DNA of 21,365 nucleotides from a virus, in IMG/VR virus record IMGVR_UViG_3300042332_001946, positions 1-21,365 of that record; one strand, 5' to 3'. Position numbers and translations under genes: made by a program. Position 1 is the first letter of the stretch. Every line of letters begins with the position of its first letter. Positions 1-7,424 of this stretch are shown here, piece by piece. The notes beneath the pieces were generated by a model that was not told the origin of the DNA, did no database searches, and worked only from the letters and a program-made list of their open reading frames with translations.

Positions 1-40
1 TTTTAAAAGAATGGCAGATGTAATTCCTTATAATCCGCAT
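1..40 (-). CDS. Possible start of next minus-strand gene (partial)
   Basis: An ATG at 38-40 opens a minus-strand frame that stays open to the window edge and reads MRIIRNYICHSFK. It lies 9 bases after the stop codon of the methyltransferase gene, a spacing normal for this tightly packed operon. It has no good ribosome-binding site, and 13 residues are too few to assign a family. It is probably the next member of the glycan island, but it could be an untranslated stretch. Confidence 0.3.
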   Translation of the reverse strand, partial: MRIIRNYICHSFK

Positions 41-49
41 CCTATGATG

Positions 50-667
50 TTAGCTTTCATACACCCAGTAATTATTATTCTTTACTTGTATAGAGTCACC
101 AAAACTTTCACTGACGGCTTGTTTGACGCCTGGCCAAGCTCCAAAATCGTCTCCAAACATAATGCCTGTTGGTTTTAAAATTTGTTTGTAATTTTTGATA
201 TCTTGCAATACGTCTTCGTAGGTATGTGATGCATCAATATATATTAAATCGGCTTGTATGTTTTTATGCTTTAATACATTAAAGGCAATGTTAGAGGGCA
301 GCGGAAGAGGTAAAATATAATGTTGAAAATTGTTGTGAACAATATTTGACAAAAATTGGTAGTAAATTTGCGGATACCCATGCTTTAACATTAAGTTTCT
401 GTCTTCTGTATGACTCAGCGTTGTCCAAAATTCTTCTGCTCCCAACCAAGTATCTATGCAATAAATTGTGCAATTTAAATTAAACTTTTGCAACGCTCTG
501 CACATGGTTATGGCGGAAGCACCTTTCCAAGAACCAACCTCTACAATAATAGATGGTTTACTTTTTTCGATCAATTGTTCAAATATTATTCCGTGACTAT
601 TCCAACCTCTACTATCTTCAGGTAAAGGTGAAAAGTTATCATATATATGTGTTGTAATATTATTCAT
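50..667 (-). CDS. Class I SAM-dependent methyltransferase (Methyltransf_24-like)
   Basis: 205 residues from the ATG at 667. A longer frame exists only from a TTG at 709, and the ATG gives an ATGAATAA overlap with the stop of the upstream gene, so I chose the ATG. Residues 42-51 (VEVGSWKGAS) form the glycine-rich SAM-binding loop. Residues 144-156 (IDASHTYEDVLQD) and GDD at 172-174 are the conserved acidic segments seen in Methyltransf_24 and cephalosporin-hydroxylase-like enzymes, which often sit in sugar and surface-polysaccharide clusters. Its place at the end of a glycosyltransferase operon suggests that it methylates a sugar or glycan intermediate. The substrate is not visible from sequence. 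There is no signal peptide or membrane segment, so it is probably cytosolic. Confidence 0.8.
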   Translation of the reverse strand: MNNITTHIYDNFSPLPEDSRGWNSHGIIFEQLIEKSKPSIIVEVGSWKGASAITMCRALQKFNLNCTIYCIDTWLGAEEFWTTLSHTEDRNLMLKHGYPQIYYQFLSNIVHNNFQHYILPLPLPSNIAFNVLKHKNIQADLIYIDASHTYEDVLQDIKNYKQILKPTGIMFGDDFGAWPGVKQAVSESFGDSIQVKNNNYWVYES

Positions 668-1301
668 GTGTAAATATGAGTTCCCAAGTTCTTTCCAGCA
701 TAGTTGCAACGTGATAAAATTGCTTAGGTCTTCCGGATTTTACGTCATCGTCTTCATATGCTTTTTTGTATATATTTGAATCAAATTGTTTTAATATATT
801 TTCGTAAAAAGACAGAGGACGTTTCATTATCAATTCTTTGCTTACTAAAAACTGAGCTCCTGGGCCAAATTTAAATTTTTCTGTACTAAGGGTTAGTCCA
901 ATTGCATGAAAGAATTCTCTTATATCAGTAGATATATGGTGGTGTGGTTTTCCGAATTGGTCAGAATCAAATAGTGAGTTGCATAGCCATTTAAATTTTG
1001 CATCACTCAGCACAGGAAGCTCATTATTTAAAAAATTAATCATATGTCTGCAATGATCAAACGGATTACCTTGACAAAAAATATTAATGTCTGATAAATT
1101 ATCATAATTGTTGATGATGTGGACAATATAGGTATGAGCTTCTCTGCCTATATTTTCTAGCAAAAAAGATTTATTTGTTGCATTGGAGGATTTCTCACAC
1201 TTGTCGTAAACAAAAATACATTCGTTCGGAATACTATTAACTTGTGACAACCAGCCAACATCTTCTTTGTATCTAGCAACTATTAAATTAAATTGTTTCA
1301 C
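660..1301 (-). CDS. DUF3431-like protein in glycan island
   Basis: 213 residues from a GTG at 1301. The next in-frame Met is over 80 residues in, so the GTG (or a nearby rare codon) is the likely start. It overlaps the upstream gene by 14 bases. Residues 49-84 contain ENIGREAHTYIVHI, then NIFCQGNPFDHC, which I recognise as the signature of the DUF3431 family (a GREAHTYL block followed by a F.QG block). That family is often linked to polysaccharide loci and has no established reaction. Here it lies between a methyltransferase and a glycosyltransferase-like gene, so a role in glycan synthesis is inferred. It has no membrane segments. The family call is fairly secure and the function is unknown. 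Confidence 0.65.
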   Translation of the reverse strand: MKQFNLIVARYKEDVGWLSQVNSIPNECIFVYDKCEKSSNATNKSFLLENIGREAHTYIVHIINNYDNLSDINIFCQGNPFDHCRHMINFLNNELPVLSDAKFKWLCNSLFDSDQFGKPHHHISTDIREFFHAIGLTLSTEKFKFGPGAQFLVSKELIMKRPLSFYENILKQFDSNIYKKAYEDDDVKSGRPKQFYHVATMLERTWELIFTHE

Positions 1302-1962
1302 TTGTATAATTATCTAACAATTTGTAGTTTGATTCTTCGTAAACCGCTCCGTAAAGATCTTTTCCGGCTGTGTGTAAGTTGCAAGGAGTGCAAGCGCTAT
1401 TCAACAACCAAAATTCACAATACCATCTTGGATCGTTAACAGAACCTCTCTTCAAGCCTTCTTCAAAAGTTGGCAGAGTCTTAATATAGTTACTGTTAGC
1501 CCACCAAAAATTACCCGAGTAGTGATTCATCGGCTTATTATAAAGATCTACTCCAACTGTATCATGCTCCTTAAGTTTTTCTAAACAATTTGAATATTGT
1601 TCGATTAAAAAGTATTCCATGTAGTTTACCCAAGACTCGATATTTTTATTTTTACCTCTTGATACTCCTTTACTGTGCAAATACAAAACCTGGACGTCCT
1701 GTGCACTTTGACAAAAGTCTTGAATTGTTTTAAGAGTATTCATCTCTCCTTTTATGTCACTAGAAAAACAAGTGGTTTTAACTTTTTTTAAAAAATTTAT
1801 TTTTGTTTTATATCTTTCGACCTTATCATCTCCTACCAAAACAACGTTAACATTATTGCAGACCTCGAGCAAACCAGACTCTTGGATTTTGTTGTATGTT
1901 TTAAGGAATCTGTCAACACAATCATTGACACAATACATATGATAAAAGATTTCAATACTCAT
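1288..1962 (-). CDS. Putative glycosyltransferase (rhamnan-synthesis/RgpF-like motifs)
   Basis: 224 residues from an ATG that overlaps the end of the upstream gene by 11 bases. Residues 94-99 (YLHSKG) and 147-155 (HYSGNFWWA), with DTVGVDLYN before the second, recall the segments of RgpF/rhamnan-synthesis-type glycosyltransferases, where an 'HtK' block is followed by a 'h..GnfFWa' block. Asp45-Asp46 (VGDD) may serve as an acidic metal-binding site, but no clear DXD can be assigned. The ending NSACTPCNLHTAGKDLYG contains two cysteines. The family call rests on these short motifs only. Donor and acceptor sugars are unknown. Its position inside a run of glycosyltransferases supports the assignment. 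Confidence 0.55.
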   Translation of the reverse strand: MSIEIFYHMYCVNDCVDRFLKTYNKIQESGLLEVCNNVNVVLVGDDKVERYKTKINFLKKVKTTCFSSDIKGEMNTLKTIQDFCQSAQDVQVLYLHSKGVSRGKNKNIESWVNYMEYFLIEQYSNCLEKLKEHDTVGVDLYNKPMNHYSGNFWWANSNYIKTLPTFEEGLKRGSVNDPRWYCEFWLLNSACTPCNLHTAGKDLYGAVYEESNYKLLDNYTSETI

Positions 1963-2812
1963 GAGTCGTAATCGTTTTTATGAAATTTGAGGCCATTGCC
2001 TTCGTTGTGTTATTATTCAGAAAGTGTTCTTCAAATTTACTTGCGTATTTTTCATAAACGTTAGGTGCACTGTTTGATTTAGAATCAGAAAATATATCCA
2101 AGCACAGTTGTTTAGGAAAAGAAGCCATTGTTAGTTCCGGACACTTATCTATGTTTATGAAATAAGGCAAACAGCCATTTGCTAAAATCTCATAGTGTCT
2201 CATACAATCCCAACCAGCCTTCTTGATGGTTACAGCAAAGCAAGACTCTTGATAACCTTTATAGTAATCTGTTTCATTATTATAAATATAAGTTGAACGA
2301 TCTCTCGGATCGCAAATGGCCACGTCCCTTGTTTTTTCTTTAACAAAATTTACCTTACACGTCGGAATAGCAAATGAAATTGGAAATAGTCTTTCGTGCT
2401 TATAAACAAGCTCTCTCTTGAAGTATAAAATACCGAGATCAAAAACTTTATGAATATTTGTTTCATCTTCTCCATCAACTGCAATAACTTTATTCTTCGG
2501 ATAGTATTCTAAAATTTGTTGAATGTGATCACTACATCTCCAAATAGAACCATAAACAATGTAGTCAAAATATTTGTTTTTAATCTTCGAAGTAATGTCT
2601 GTTCTATCTACTTCAATATCTGGAAGAATTCTTGTAACAGACATGCCCATTCCGTAGAGCTTCTTTGCTGCTTCCTCATCATAAGAAACATAATTGTGAT
2701 CTCTCTTATTATAATCGACAACGTCTGATCCAAATAGCTCTCTTAAACCAATCAACAAACAATCATCTTGATAATCAACATGATCTCCCTTTGTCAAATA
2801 CAAAATTTTCAT
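1952..2812 (-). CDS. Glycosyltransferase-like protein (CgeB/exostosin-type C-terminal block)
   Basis: 286 residues. The start at 2812 forms an ATGA overlap with the FkbM gene. The N-terminus (MKILYLTKGDHVDYQDDCLLIGLREL) resembles the first beta-alpha unit of a GT-B enzyme. Residues 197-221 (KKAGWDCMRHYEILANGCLPYF, shown in part) are the most diagnostic block: an aromatic/basic stretch, then an E-I-x-A-x-G-C-x-P segment like the nucleotide-sugar site of CgeB-like and exostosin-like transferases. That block is followed by CPELTMASFPKQL. These proteins usually lie in polysaccharide or phage glycan clusters. The exact sugar is not inferable. It is soluble, with no signal peptide. Confidence 0.6.
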   Translation of the reverse strand: MKILYLTKGDHVDYQDDCLLIGLRELFGSDVVDYNKRDHNYVSYDEEAAKKLYGMGMSVTRILPDIEVDRTDITSKIKNKYFDYIVYGSIWRCSDHIQQILEYYPKNKVIAVDGEDETNIHKVFDLGILYFKRELVYKHERLFPISFAIPTCKVNFVKEKTRDVAICDPRDRSTYIYNNETDYYKGYQESCFAVTIKKAGWDCMRHYEILANGCLPYFINIDKCPELTMASFPKQLCLDIFSDSKSNSAPNVYEKYASKFEEHFLNNNTTKAMASNFIKTITTHEY

Positions 2813-3564
2813 ATTTGATTTAATTTAAAAGTTTTAAAATTTGTATTAACCTTAGCACCTTTAGGAACGCACAAAAAGTCTGCTGGATATTTTGTCATCA
2901 TTTGGTACATATCATACTGCAAATCTTCCTTAATAAAAGTAATAAGATTATCAGGAGTATAGCCAAATTTTGCTAATTGAAAATCTTCAATCTCGACAAT
3001 CATTACTGGTTTGTCTTTCAGAATTTTATTTTTGGCTCCTTTCAACACAGGCAACTCACAACCTTGCACATCGAGCTTGATAAAATTAATTTTAGGTAGT
3101 TCTAAAGCATCGACAACGACCATCTTGACTTGTTGTCCAACATTATTTTTTGATATGGATGTATCTCCGTGATTGATAGACTCCCCCGGATTTGTATTTG
3201 GTTCTGGAATAAAAACTTCCTGCTCTGAGTCTCCTACTGCATTATTGAACACACGGACGTTTGACAATTTATTCAGATGAGCATTTGCATCGACTTGGTG
3301 ATAAAACAAGTTCATTGGCTCAAAAGAAAATACCGATCCTTCTTTTGTCAGAAGACCCATTGTTACAGAATGGTAACCAAAATTAGCTCCGATATCCAAG
3401 CAGTTATGTGTTGACTTCAAATAACCAACAAGAAGTTCTGTAATATGTTCTTCCCAGCAACCTTCTCTTTTAATCGTATCTCCAATCGCATCATTTGACA
3501 AAAATACATAATTCTTATCAAGACCAAATTCTGTTAAACTAATTGTTGTAAATATCGATTTCAT
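2809..3564 (-). CDS. FkbM family SAM-dependent methyltransferase
   Basis: 251 residues, with ATGA overlaps on both sides. CLDIGANFGYHSVTMG near residue 56 is the SAM-binding loop. It is followed by SFEPMNLFYHQVDAN, the 'EP' block, and later by INFIKLDVQGCELPVLKGA and VMIVEIEDFQ. This order is typical of FkbM-type O-methyltransferases, which methylate hydroxyl groups on sugars or polyketides. The length is normal for the family. Among glycosyltransferases it probably O-methylates a sugar, perhaps to cap a chain. The target is inferred, not seen. Confidence 0.88.
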   Translation of the reverse strand: MKSIFTTISLTEFGLDKNYVFLSNDAIGDTIKREGCWEEHITELLVGYLKSTHNCLDIGANFGYHSVTMGLLTKEGSVFSFEPMNLFYHQVDANAHLNKLSNVRVFNNAVGDSEQEVFIPEPNTNPGESINHGDTSISKNNVGQQVKMVVVDALELPKINFIKLDVQGCELPVLKGAKNKILKDKPVMIVEIEDFQLAKFGYTPDNLITFIKEDLQYDMYQMMTKYPADFLCVPKGAKVNTNFKTFKLNQI

Positions 3565-4511
3565 GTTAAAAATATTTCTTCGAAGCGCTTCATTACGTTT
3601 TTTGGCGAAAATTGTTCAACGATTGTTTTACAATCTGCAGGAGTTATTTTATCATGTCGCTTTTTAAGGTTCGTGAGAATTACATTAAGCTGGCTTCCGT
3701 TCTCATACCAAATTCCTTTATCATTCAACAATTCAATATGATGCTTATCAAGACCACCTTTCCAGCTAATAACAGGCTTTCCTCCATGCAGGAACTCGCA
3801 AATCGCAAGACCAAAGCTCTCGCCATGATTTCTTCCGTGAATCATGTAATCACAGGTGTTAATAAAGTTAGATTTATTCTGAAGATTATGTGTTCCGTTA
3901 ACATGAATAATATTTGGATGTTCCGGTCCAAACGGTCTCGTGTTCATAAACAAGAAAGTAATATTTTTTCTAAATTGCAAAACATTATAAATTTCTTGGT
4001 GAACAAACGAAAGGTCAAATTCGCTTTGGCCACCATATCTTCCGATAACAATACTATCTTTTGGAATGTTGAGTGCTTCTCTGTAATTTTCACTTGGTTC
4101 TGGCAAGGAAACAATGTGAGGCACATAACTACCTTCCATGTTCATTTTGCTCGCTAGCCACTTTGAAACATATGCGTATTTGTCTCCGTGAATATCTTTA
4201 TTTTGGAATACTACATGAATCAAATTTTTGGCATTCGGAACAACTTTGCCGTCATTATCTCCAGCTTTAATATAATAAACGCAATCAATATTTTTATCTT
4301 CAACAAATTGATAGCAATCTTTGAAGTCTTCATACAAAAATACTTCAAAGCGCTTTTCGAATTTTTTCAAAGTTGCGAGATCTGCCTTTGCACTAGAAAT
4401 AATATAAGATTTATTTCCTAAAATTTCTTCATTGTAATGAGCATAATCATACAAAGCAACTTCTGTTCCTCGTATACCTAATTGATTTGAATGGAATGCA
4501 ATCGTTTTCAT
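3561..4511 (-). CDS. GT-B fold glycosyltransferase (GT4/GT1-like)
   Basis: 316 residues. The start at 4511 forms an ATGA overlap with the GT-A gene. The N-terminus (AFHSNQLGIRGTEVALYDYA) has the G-x-x-G-T-E loop common in GT-B enzymes. The middle (IVIGRYGGQSEF near 155-165) starts the C-terminal Rossmann domain. Residues 226-250 hold GRNHGESFGLAICEFLHGG and KPVISW, where the E-S-F-G-L...E segment is the classic donor-nucleotide site of family 4 transferases. It is slightly shorter than typical GT4 enzymes (350-400), as often in phages. It is expected to add a sugar from an NDP-sugar to a growing glycan in the cytoplasm. The sugar identity is unknown. Confidence 0.8.
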   Translation of the reverse strand: MKTIAFHSNQLGIRGTEVALYDYAHYNEEILGNKSYIISSAKADLATLKKFEKRFEVFLYEDFKDCYQFVEDKNIDCVYYIKAGDNDGKVVPNAKNLIHVVFQNKDIHGDKYAYVSKWLASKMNMEGSYVPHIVSLPEPSENYREALNIPKDSIVIGRYGGQSEFDLSFVHQEIYNVLQFRKNITFLFMNTRPFGPEHPNIIHVNGTHNLQNKSNFINTCDYMIHGRNHGESFGLAICEFLHGGKPVISWKGGLDKHHIELLNDKGIWYENGSQLNVILTNLKKRHDKITPADCKTIVEQFSPKNVMKRFEEIFLT

Positions 4512-5257
4512 TTATAAGGTTTAAATTGTTTGTAGCCCCCAGATTTAAAAGGTTCTTTATTCCATTTTTGCATAAGCAAATCACCTTGATTATTCATATT
4601 TTTTGGAGTGTACTTCAAACGATCATCAGCAATTCTGTTAGAATGTCCAGAATGATGTGAAACTCTTGAACCAGTAAATACACCATGTCTCAGTCCGCAG
4701 CGCTCTAGAGACATTACATAATCATTGTCTTGATAGAAGAAGTAGAAGGTTTCATCGAGATATCCAATTTTTTCGAAGACCGATCTCCTGCAACAAAATA
4801 CGCAACCAAACATATGAAGGGATACTTCATAACCATAATACAGTTTGTTTTCGGAAGGCAGGAACATCTTTGTGTGTCGGTGCCATTCTCTATCTACTGG
4901 TGAAATGGAATCAATGTCTGGATTGGAATCAAATTCTTTAACAATATTCTGAATACAATCTTTATGAATTACAAGATCATTATTTGGACCAAACACAAAC
5001 TCTGCTGTGCATTTTTCCAAAGCAAAATTATAAAAACGATTATAATTAAATTTTTCTCCAGGAATAATTAGCTCAACTTTTGGCTGCTGATAATCTTTGT
5101 TAAAATCTTTATTCGTCTCAACAATATAAATTTTATTGATTAGCTCGTCTGCAGATTCAATATAAGAATCTACGCATTTTTTTGTAGTCTGGAAAGACTC
5201 TTCATCAGCTGCTAAGGAAAGGATAATAACGTCAACTCTATTTTGCATATACTTCAT
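4508..5257 (-). CDS. GT-A glycosyltransferase, family 2-like
   Basis: 249 residues from ATG 5257; a second in-frame ATG at 5248 is an alternative. It overlaps the upstream gene by 20 bases. VDVIILSLAADEE opens the fold. FNYNRFYNFALEKCTAEFVFG followed by PNNDLVI (Asp94) is the usual N-x-G/N...D segment with the metal-binding acid. FGCVFCCRRSVFEKIGYLDETFYFFYQDNDYVMSLERCG is the typical GT2 acceptor-site block with a catalytic acidic cluster (shown here by D-E-T-F and D-N-D). This matches rhamnosyltransferase-like GT2 enzymes. It acts on an NDP-sugar, and donor and acceptor are not determinable. Confidence 0.85.
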   Translation of the reverse strand: MKYMQNRVDVIILSLAADEESFQTTKKCVDSYIESADELINKIYIVETNKDFNKDYQQPKVELIIPGEKFNYNRFYNFALEKCTAEFVFGPNNDLVIHKDCIQNIVKEFDSNPDIDSISPVDREWHRHTKMFLPSENKLYYGYEVSLHMFGCVFCCRRSVFEKIGYLDETFYFFYQDNDYVMSLERCGLRHGVFTGSRVSHHSGHSNRIADDRLKYTPKNMNNQGDLLMQKWNKEPFKSGGYKQFKPYK

Positions 5258-6020
5258 AAAGGTAGGTTTCGAGGGTTTTAATTACATCGTATTGATGAAT
5301 TACATAAGGTTCTTTATTATCAATTTTTACTTTATTGTCTGAAGTAACTTCTACAACGGACTTGCCAAAATGTGCAAGGTTGAATATTTCAAAATTGTTT
5401 AAAATATTATAACGGAAAGCATCGAATCGAACAACTTTATTGAGGGATGCTTGATCAATATTTGGATAATTTCCAATACGTGAAATAATCTGAGTCATGT
5501 CAGCACACATTTCCTTAAGAAGTTGGAGCGATGAAATTCTATTACCAAGAATGCTTCCACCATTAAGAACTTCGTATTTCTTGAGAAGGTTATAAGCATC
5601 AGGATTATAACAAACATTCAGCCAAGTAGAATTGGTTTGACAATTTTGTGTTATAAAATTCTCGCTTGTAATATACGGCTTTTCGTTTTGAATTAATTCA
5701 AAAACATCATTTTGAATAAAAACGTCAGTAAAATCGCACAAATAAACATTGGTTGCTTGTGAATAATGCTTGCAATACAAGTAAAAGAAAATAACTTTCA
5801 GTGTATATGGCGAAATGTCCTTATTCACATTATGCTTTTTAACAAGTTCTTGCGTATCAATAAAGTTGACACCAGATTCTGCAATAAAAGAATGCAACTC
5901 TTCACTAAGATTGTTCCCAAGAATTGTTAGTTTGTCACAAAACCTCTTTGCACTATTTACAAAAACTTTAATTCCTGGTTGTAGTTTATAACCTTGACCA
6001 AATACTATAACTTCGTTCAT
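5238..6020 (-). CDS. Putative GT-A glycosyltransferase (DXD-like, nucleotide-diphospho-sugar type)
   Basis: 260 residues. YLCDFTDVFIQNDVF at 93-107 has the shape of a DXD-type metal site (Asp96, Asp99) after a hydrophobic strand. NGGSILGNR and NIDQASLNKVVRFD downstream match the 'GG..G' and 'DQ' blocks found in nucleotide-diphospho-sugar transferases of the GT8/GT34/GT77 type. The start lies 19 bases downstream of the predicted right end of the tnpB element. The sequence CTGAAGAAAAATAA before the ATG gives only a weak ribosome-binding site, so the insertion may have replaced its original upstream region. Family level is uncertain, but a glycosyltransferase is likely from context. Confidence 0.6.
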   Translation of the reverse strand: MNEVIVFGQGYKLQPGIKVFVNSAKRFCDKLTILGNNLSEELHSFIAESGVNFIDTQELVKKHNVNKDISPYTLKVIFFYLYCKHYSQATNVYLCDFTDVFIQNDVFELIQNEKPYITSENFITQNCQTNSTWLNVCYNPDAYNLLKKYEVLNGGSILGNRISSLQLLKEMCADMTQIISRIGNYPNIDQASLNKVVRFDAFRYNILNNFEIFNLAHFGKSVVEVTSDNKVKIDNKEPYVIHQYDVIKTLETYLYEVYAK

Positions 6021-6190
6021 TTATTTTTCTTCAGTTGTTGTGAACTGCCAGTAGGCTAAAGACCTACTGGCTTCAGGGTATAAATTCTACCCTTCTTTTT
6101 AAGAACTTCAACGCCAGTGCCTCTAGAAACCTTTGAGATCTCCTTTGGTCTTACCTTAGCTCCATTCCTGTTATCGACAGTTCCTGCCGA
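6020..6190 (-). ncRNA. Predicted omega RNA of tnpB (extent uncertain)
   Basis: In studied TnpB systems the guide RNA spans the 3' end of tnpB, the right-end hairpin and about 16-20 bases of flanking DNA as guide. Here that gives a scaffold ending at GTTCAC (6040) and a guide starting AACAACTGAAGAAAAATAAA (6039 downwards), just before the next gene's ATG at 6020. The 5' limit at about 6190 is a guess. I infer this from the family; the sequence shows only the hairpin and the element end. Confidence 0.4.
6047..6071 (-). repeat. Right-end hairpin of the tnpB element
   Basis: A perfect 9-bp stem (GCCAGTAGG at 6047-6055 with CCTACTGGC at 6063-6071) closes a 7-base loop. The tnpB stop codon (TAG on the minus strand) lies at the edge of the loop. 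This arrangement, with AGTTCAC just beyond it, is typical of IS200/IS605 right ends. In TnpB systems the hairpin forms the 3' scaffold of the omega RNA. Confidence 0.8.
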
Positions 6191-7279
6191 TTGAATTGCT
6201 AATGCTCTTCTTAAAATATTCTTTGAGGCATTAACATCTCTATCATGTATCGTGTTGCACTTTGAACAAGTCCAAGTTCTTTCATCTAATGAAAGACTTT
6301 CTTTGATATGATCACAGCAACTACATGTTTTGGAAGACGGATAGAAACGATCTATAACGATCACTTCCTTATCATTCCAGTGTGCTTTGTATTTTAATTT
6401 GGAGACAAAACTACTCCATGCTACATCTGATATTGCTTTAGAAAGACAATGGTTTTTAACCATTCCTTTTACATTTAGGTCTTCTATTGCTATCAGATCG
6501 TAGTCTTTTACTAACTTTGAAGAAACTTTGTGTTGCATGTCGTTACGAGAATTGGTTATCTTCTCGTGTACTTTAGCAACGCTCAAACGAGCTTTGTCTC
6601 TTCCTTTTGATCCTTTTTGTTTTCTACTTAAAATTCTTTGTTTTTTAGCTAACTTTGCTTCATACTTCTTAGTGAACTTAGGATTGCAGTATCTTTGTCC
6701 CTCTGAAGTAATAAGAAAGTCCTTTAATCCCAAATCTATTCCAATGCTTTTTCCAGTCTTTTTGTGTTTAGTTGGTTTTTCTACAACACAAAGAAAGGAG
6801 ATATAATATTTTCCAGAAGGATTTTTAGAAATATTTGCGCTCTTAATAACTCCTTTTAGTTCTCTATGCTTAATGAATTTCAACCCCTCTTTGAACTTTG
6901 GGACTTGAACTACGTTGTGTTCTTTCAAAGTTACATGTTGAGGAATCTGAAAAGAATTTTTGTTCTTTTTGGACTTGAATTTTGGAAATTTAGTTTGTTT
7001 TTTAAAAAAGCCTGTAAAAGCAGTTTCTAAATTCAACAGAGTAGAAACCAAGCATTGAGAATTGACTTCTTTGAGCCATTCATAACCCTCATCTTTTTTC
7101 TGCTTTATGAGCATATTTTGACAAGCATTGAATTTTAGTGTCTCTTTGTTTTCTAAGTAATGCTTTTGTTTTTCTTCGAGAAAGTGATTGTAAATGAACC
7201 TTGTGCAACCGAAGTGCTTTGCTAAAAGAACTTCTTGCTCCTTTGTAGGGAGCAAACGGAACTTGAATGCTTTGTGCAT
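6056..7279 (-). CDS. tnpB: TnpB, RNA-guided RuvC nuclease of IS200/IS605 family
   Basis: 407 residues from ATG 7279, chosen because AAAGAGAATGAA precedes it as a fair ribosome site and MHKAFKFRLLPTKEQE matches the usual TnpB start. A longer frame begins at 7315. RuvC I is GIDLGLKDF with Asp182, RuvC II is IAIEDLN with Glu266, and RuvC III is HDRDVNASKN with Asp348. A CxxC...CxxC zinc ribbon (Cys319/322 and 338/341) lies between II and III. All catalytic residues are present and the length is normal, so the protein looks active. TnpB cuts DNA using an omega RNA made from its own 3' end and right flank. Its last codons (TLKPVGL) run into the right-end hairpin. Confidence 0.93.
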   Translation of the reverse strand: MHKAFKFRLLPTKEQEVLLAKHFGCTRFIYNHFLEEKQKHYLENKETLKFNACQNMLIKQKKDEGYEWLKEVNSQCLVSTLLNLETAFTGFFKKQTKFPKFKSKKNKNSFQIPQHVTLKEHNVVQVPKFKEGLKFIKHRELKGVIKSANISKNPSGKYYISFLCVVEKPTKHKKTGKSIGIDLGLKDFLITSEGQRYCNPKFTKKYEAKLAKKQRILSRKQKGSKGRDKARLSVAKVHEKITNSRNDMQHKVSSKLVKDYDLIAIEDLNVKGMVKNHCLSKAISDVAWSSFVSKLKYKAHWNDKEVIVIDRFYPSSKTCSCCDHIKESLSLDERTWTCSKCNTIHDRDVNASKNILRRALAIQSAGTVDNRNGAKVRPKEISKVSRGTGVEVLKKKGRIYTLKPVGL

Positions 7280-7381
7280 TTCATTCTCTTTTAGTTCTTG
7301 TCCTTTCCCGATCATCTGTTATTACTTATCTCAGACGATGGTATTTTTTACAAAAAATATGAAAAAATATAAAAATATTTA

Positions 7382-7424
7382 GCTGATTCATCTAGGCGAC
7401 TAAAGATCACCTAGATTTCTCAGC
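7382..7424 (-). repeat. Long hairpin at the end of a glycosyltransferase gene, upstream of tnpB
   Basis: Outer stem GCTGA/TCAGC, symmetric GAA/GAA internal loop, then an 11-bp inner stem with a 5-base loop, read on the minus strand. The inner stem begins ATCTAGG/CCTAGAT and is extended by four more pairs, two of them U-G wobbles that pair only in a minus-strand RNA. The stop codon of the 7407-8261 gene lies in it. It could be the left end of the tnpB element, or a processing/termination structure. No T-run follows directly; a T-rich stretch starts about 10 bases later. Confidence 0.6.

Larger units (their letters stand above)
6040..7406 (-). mobile_element. IS200/IS605-type element carrying only tnpB
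   Basis: A single tnpB with a canonical right end (hairpin, then AGTTCAC at 6046-6040) sits between two glycosyltransferase genes that otherwise form one operon. There is no tnpA (Y1 transposase) in the window, so the element cannot move by itself. I place the right boundary after GTTCAC at 6040 by analogy with IS605-family ends. The left boundary is not resolved: it lies somewhere between the tnpB start and about 7425, and the 7406 limit is a placeholder next to the stop of the upstream gene. Confidence 0.7.

Noticed and set aside
3612-4157. 181-residue plus-strand open frame opposite the GT4-like gene
   Set aside because: It lies antisense to a gene with clear conserved motifs, has no recognisable domain and a composition rich in Ile/Phe/Asn typical of shadow frames.
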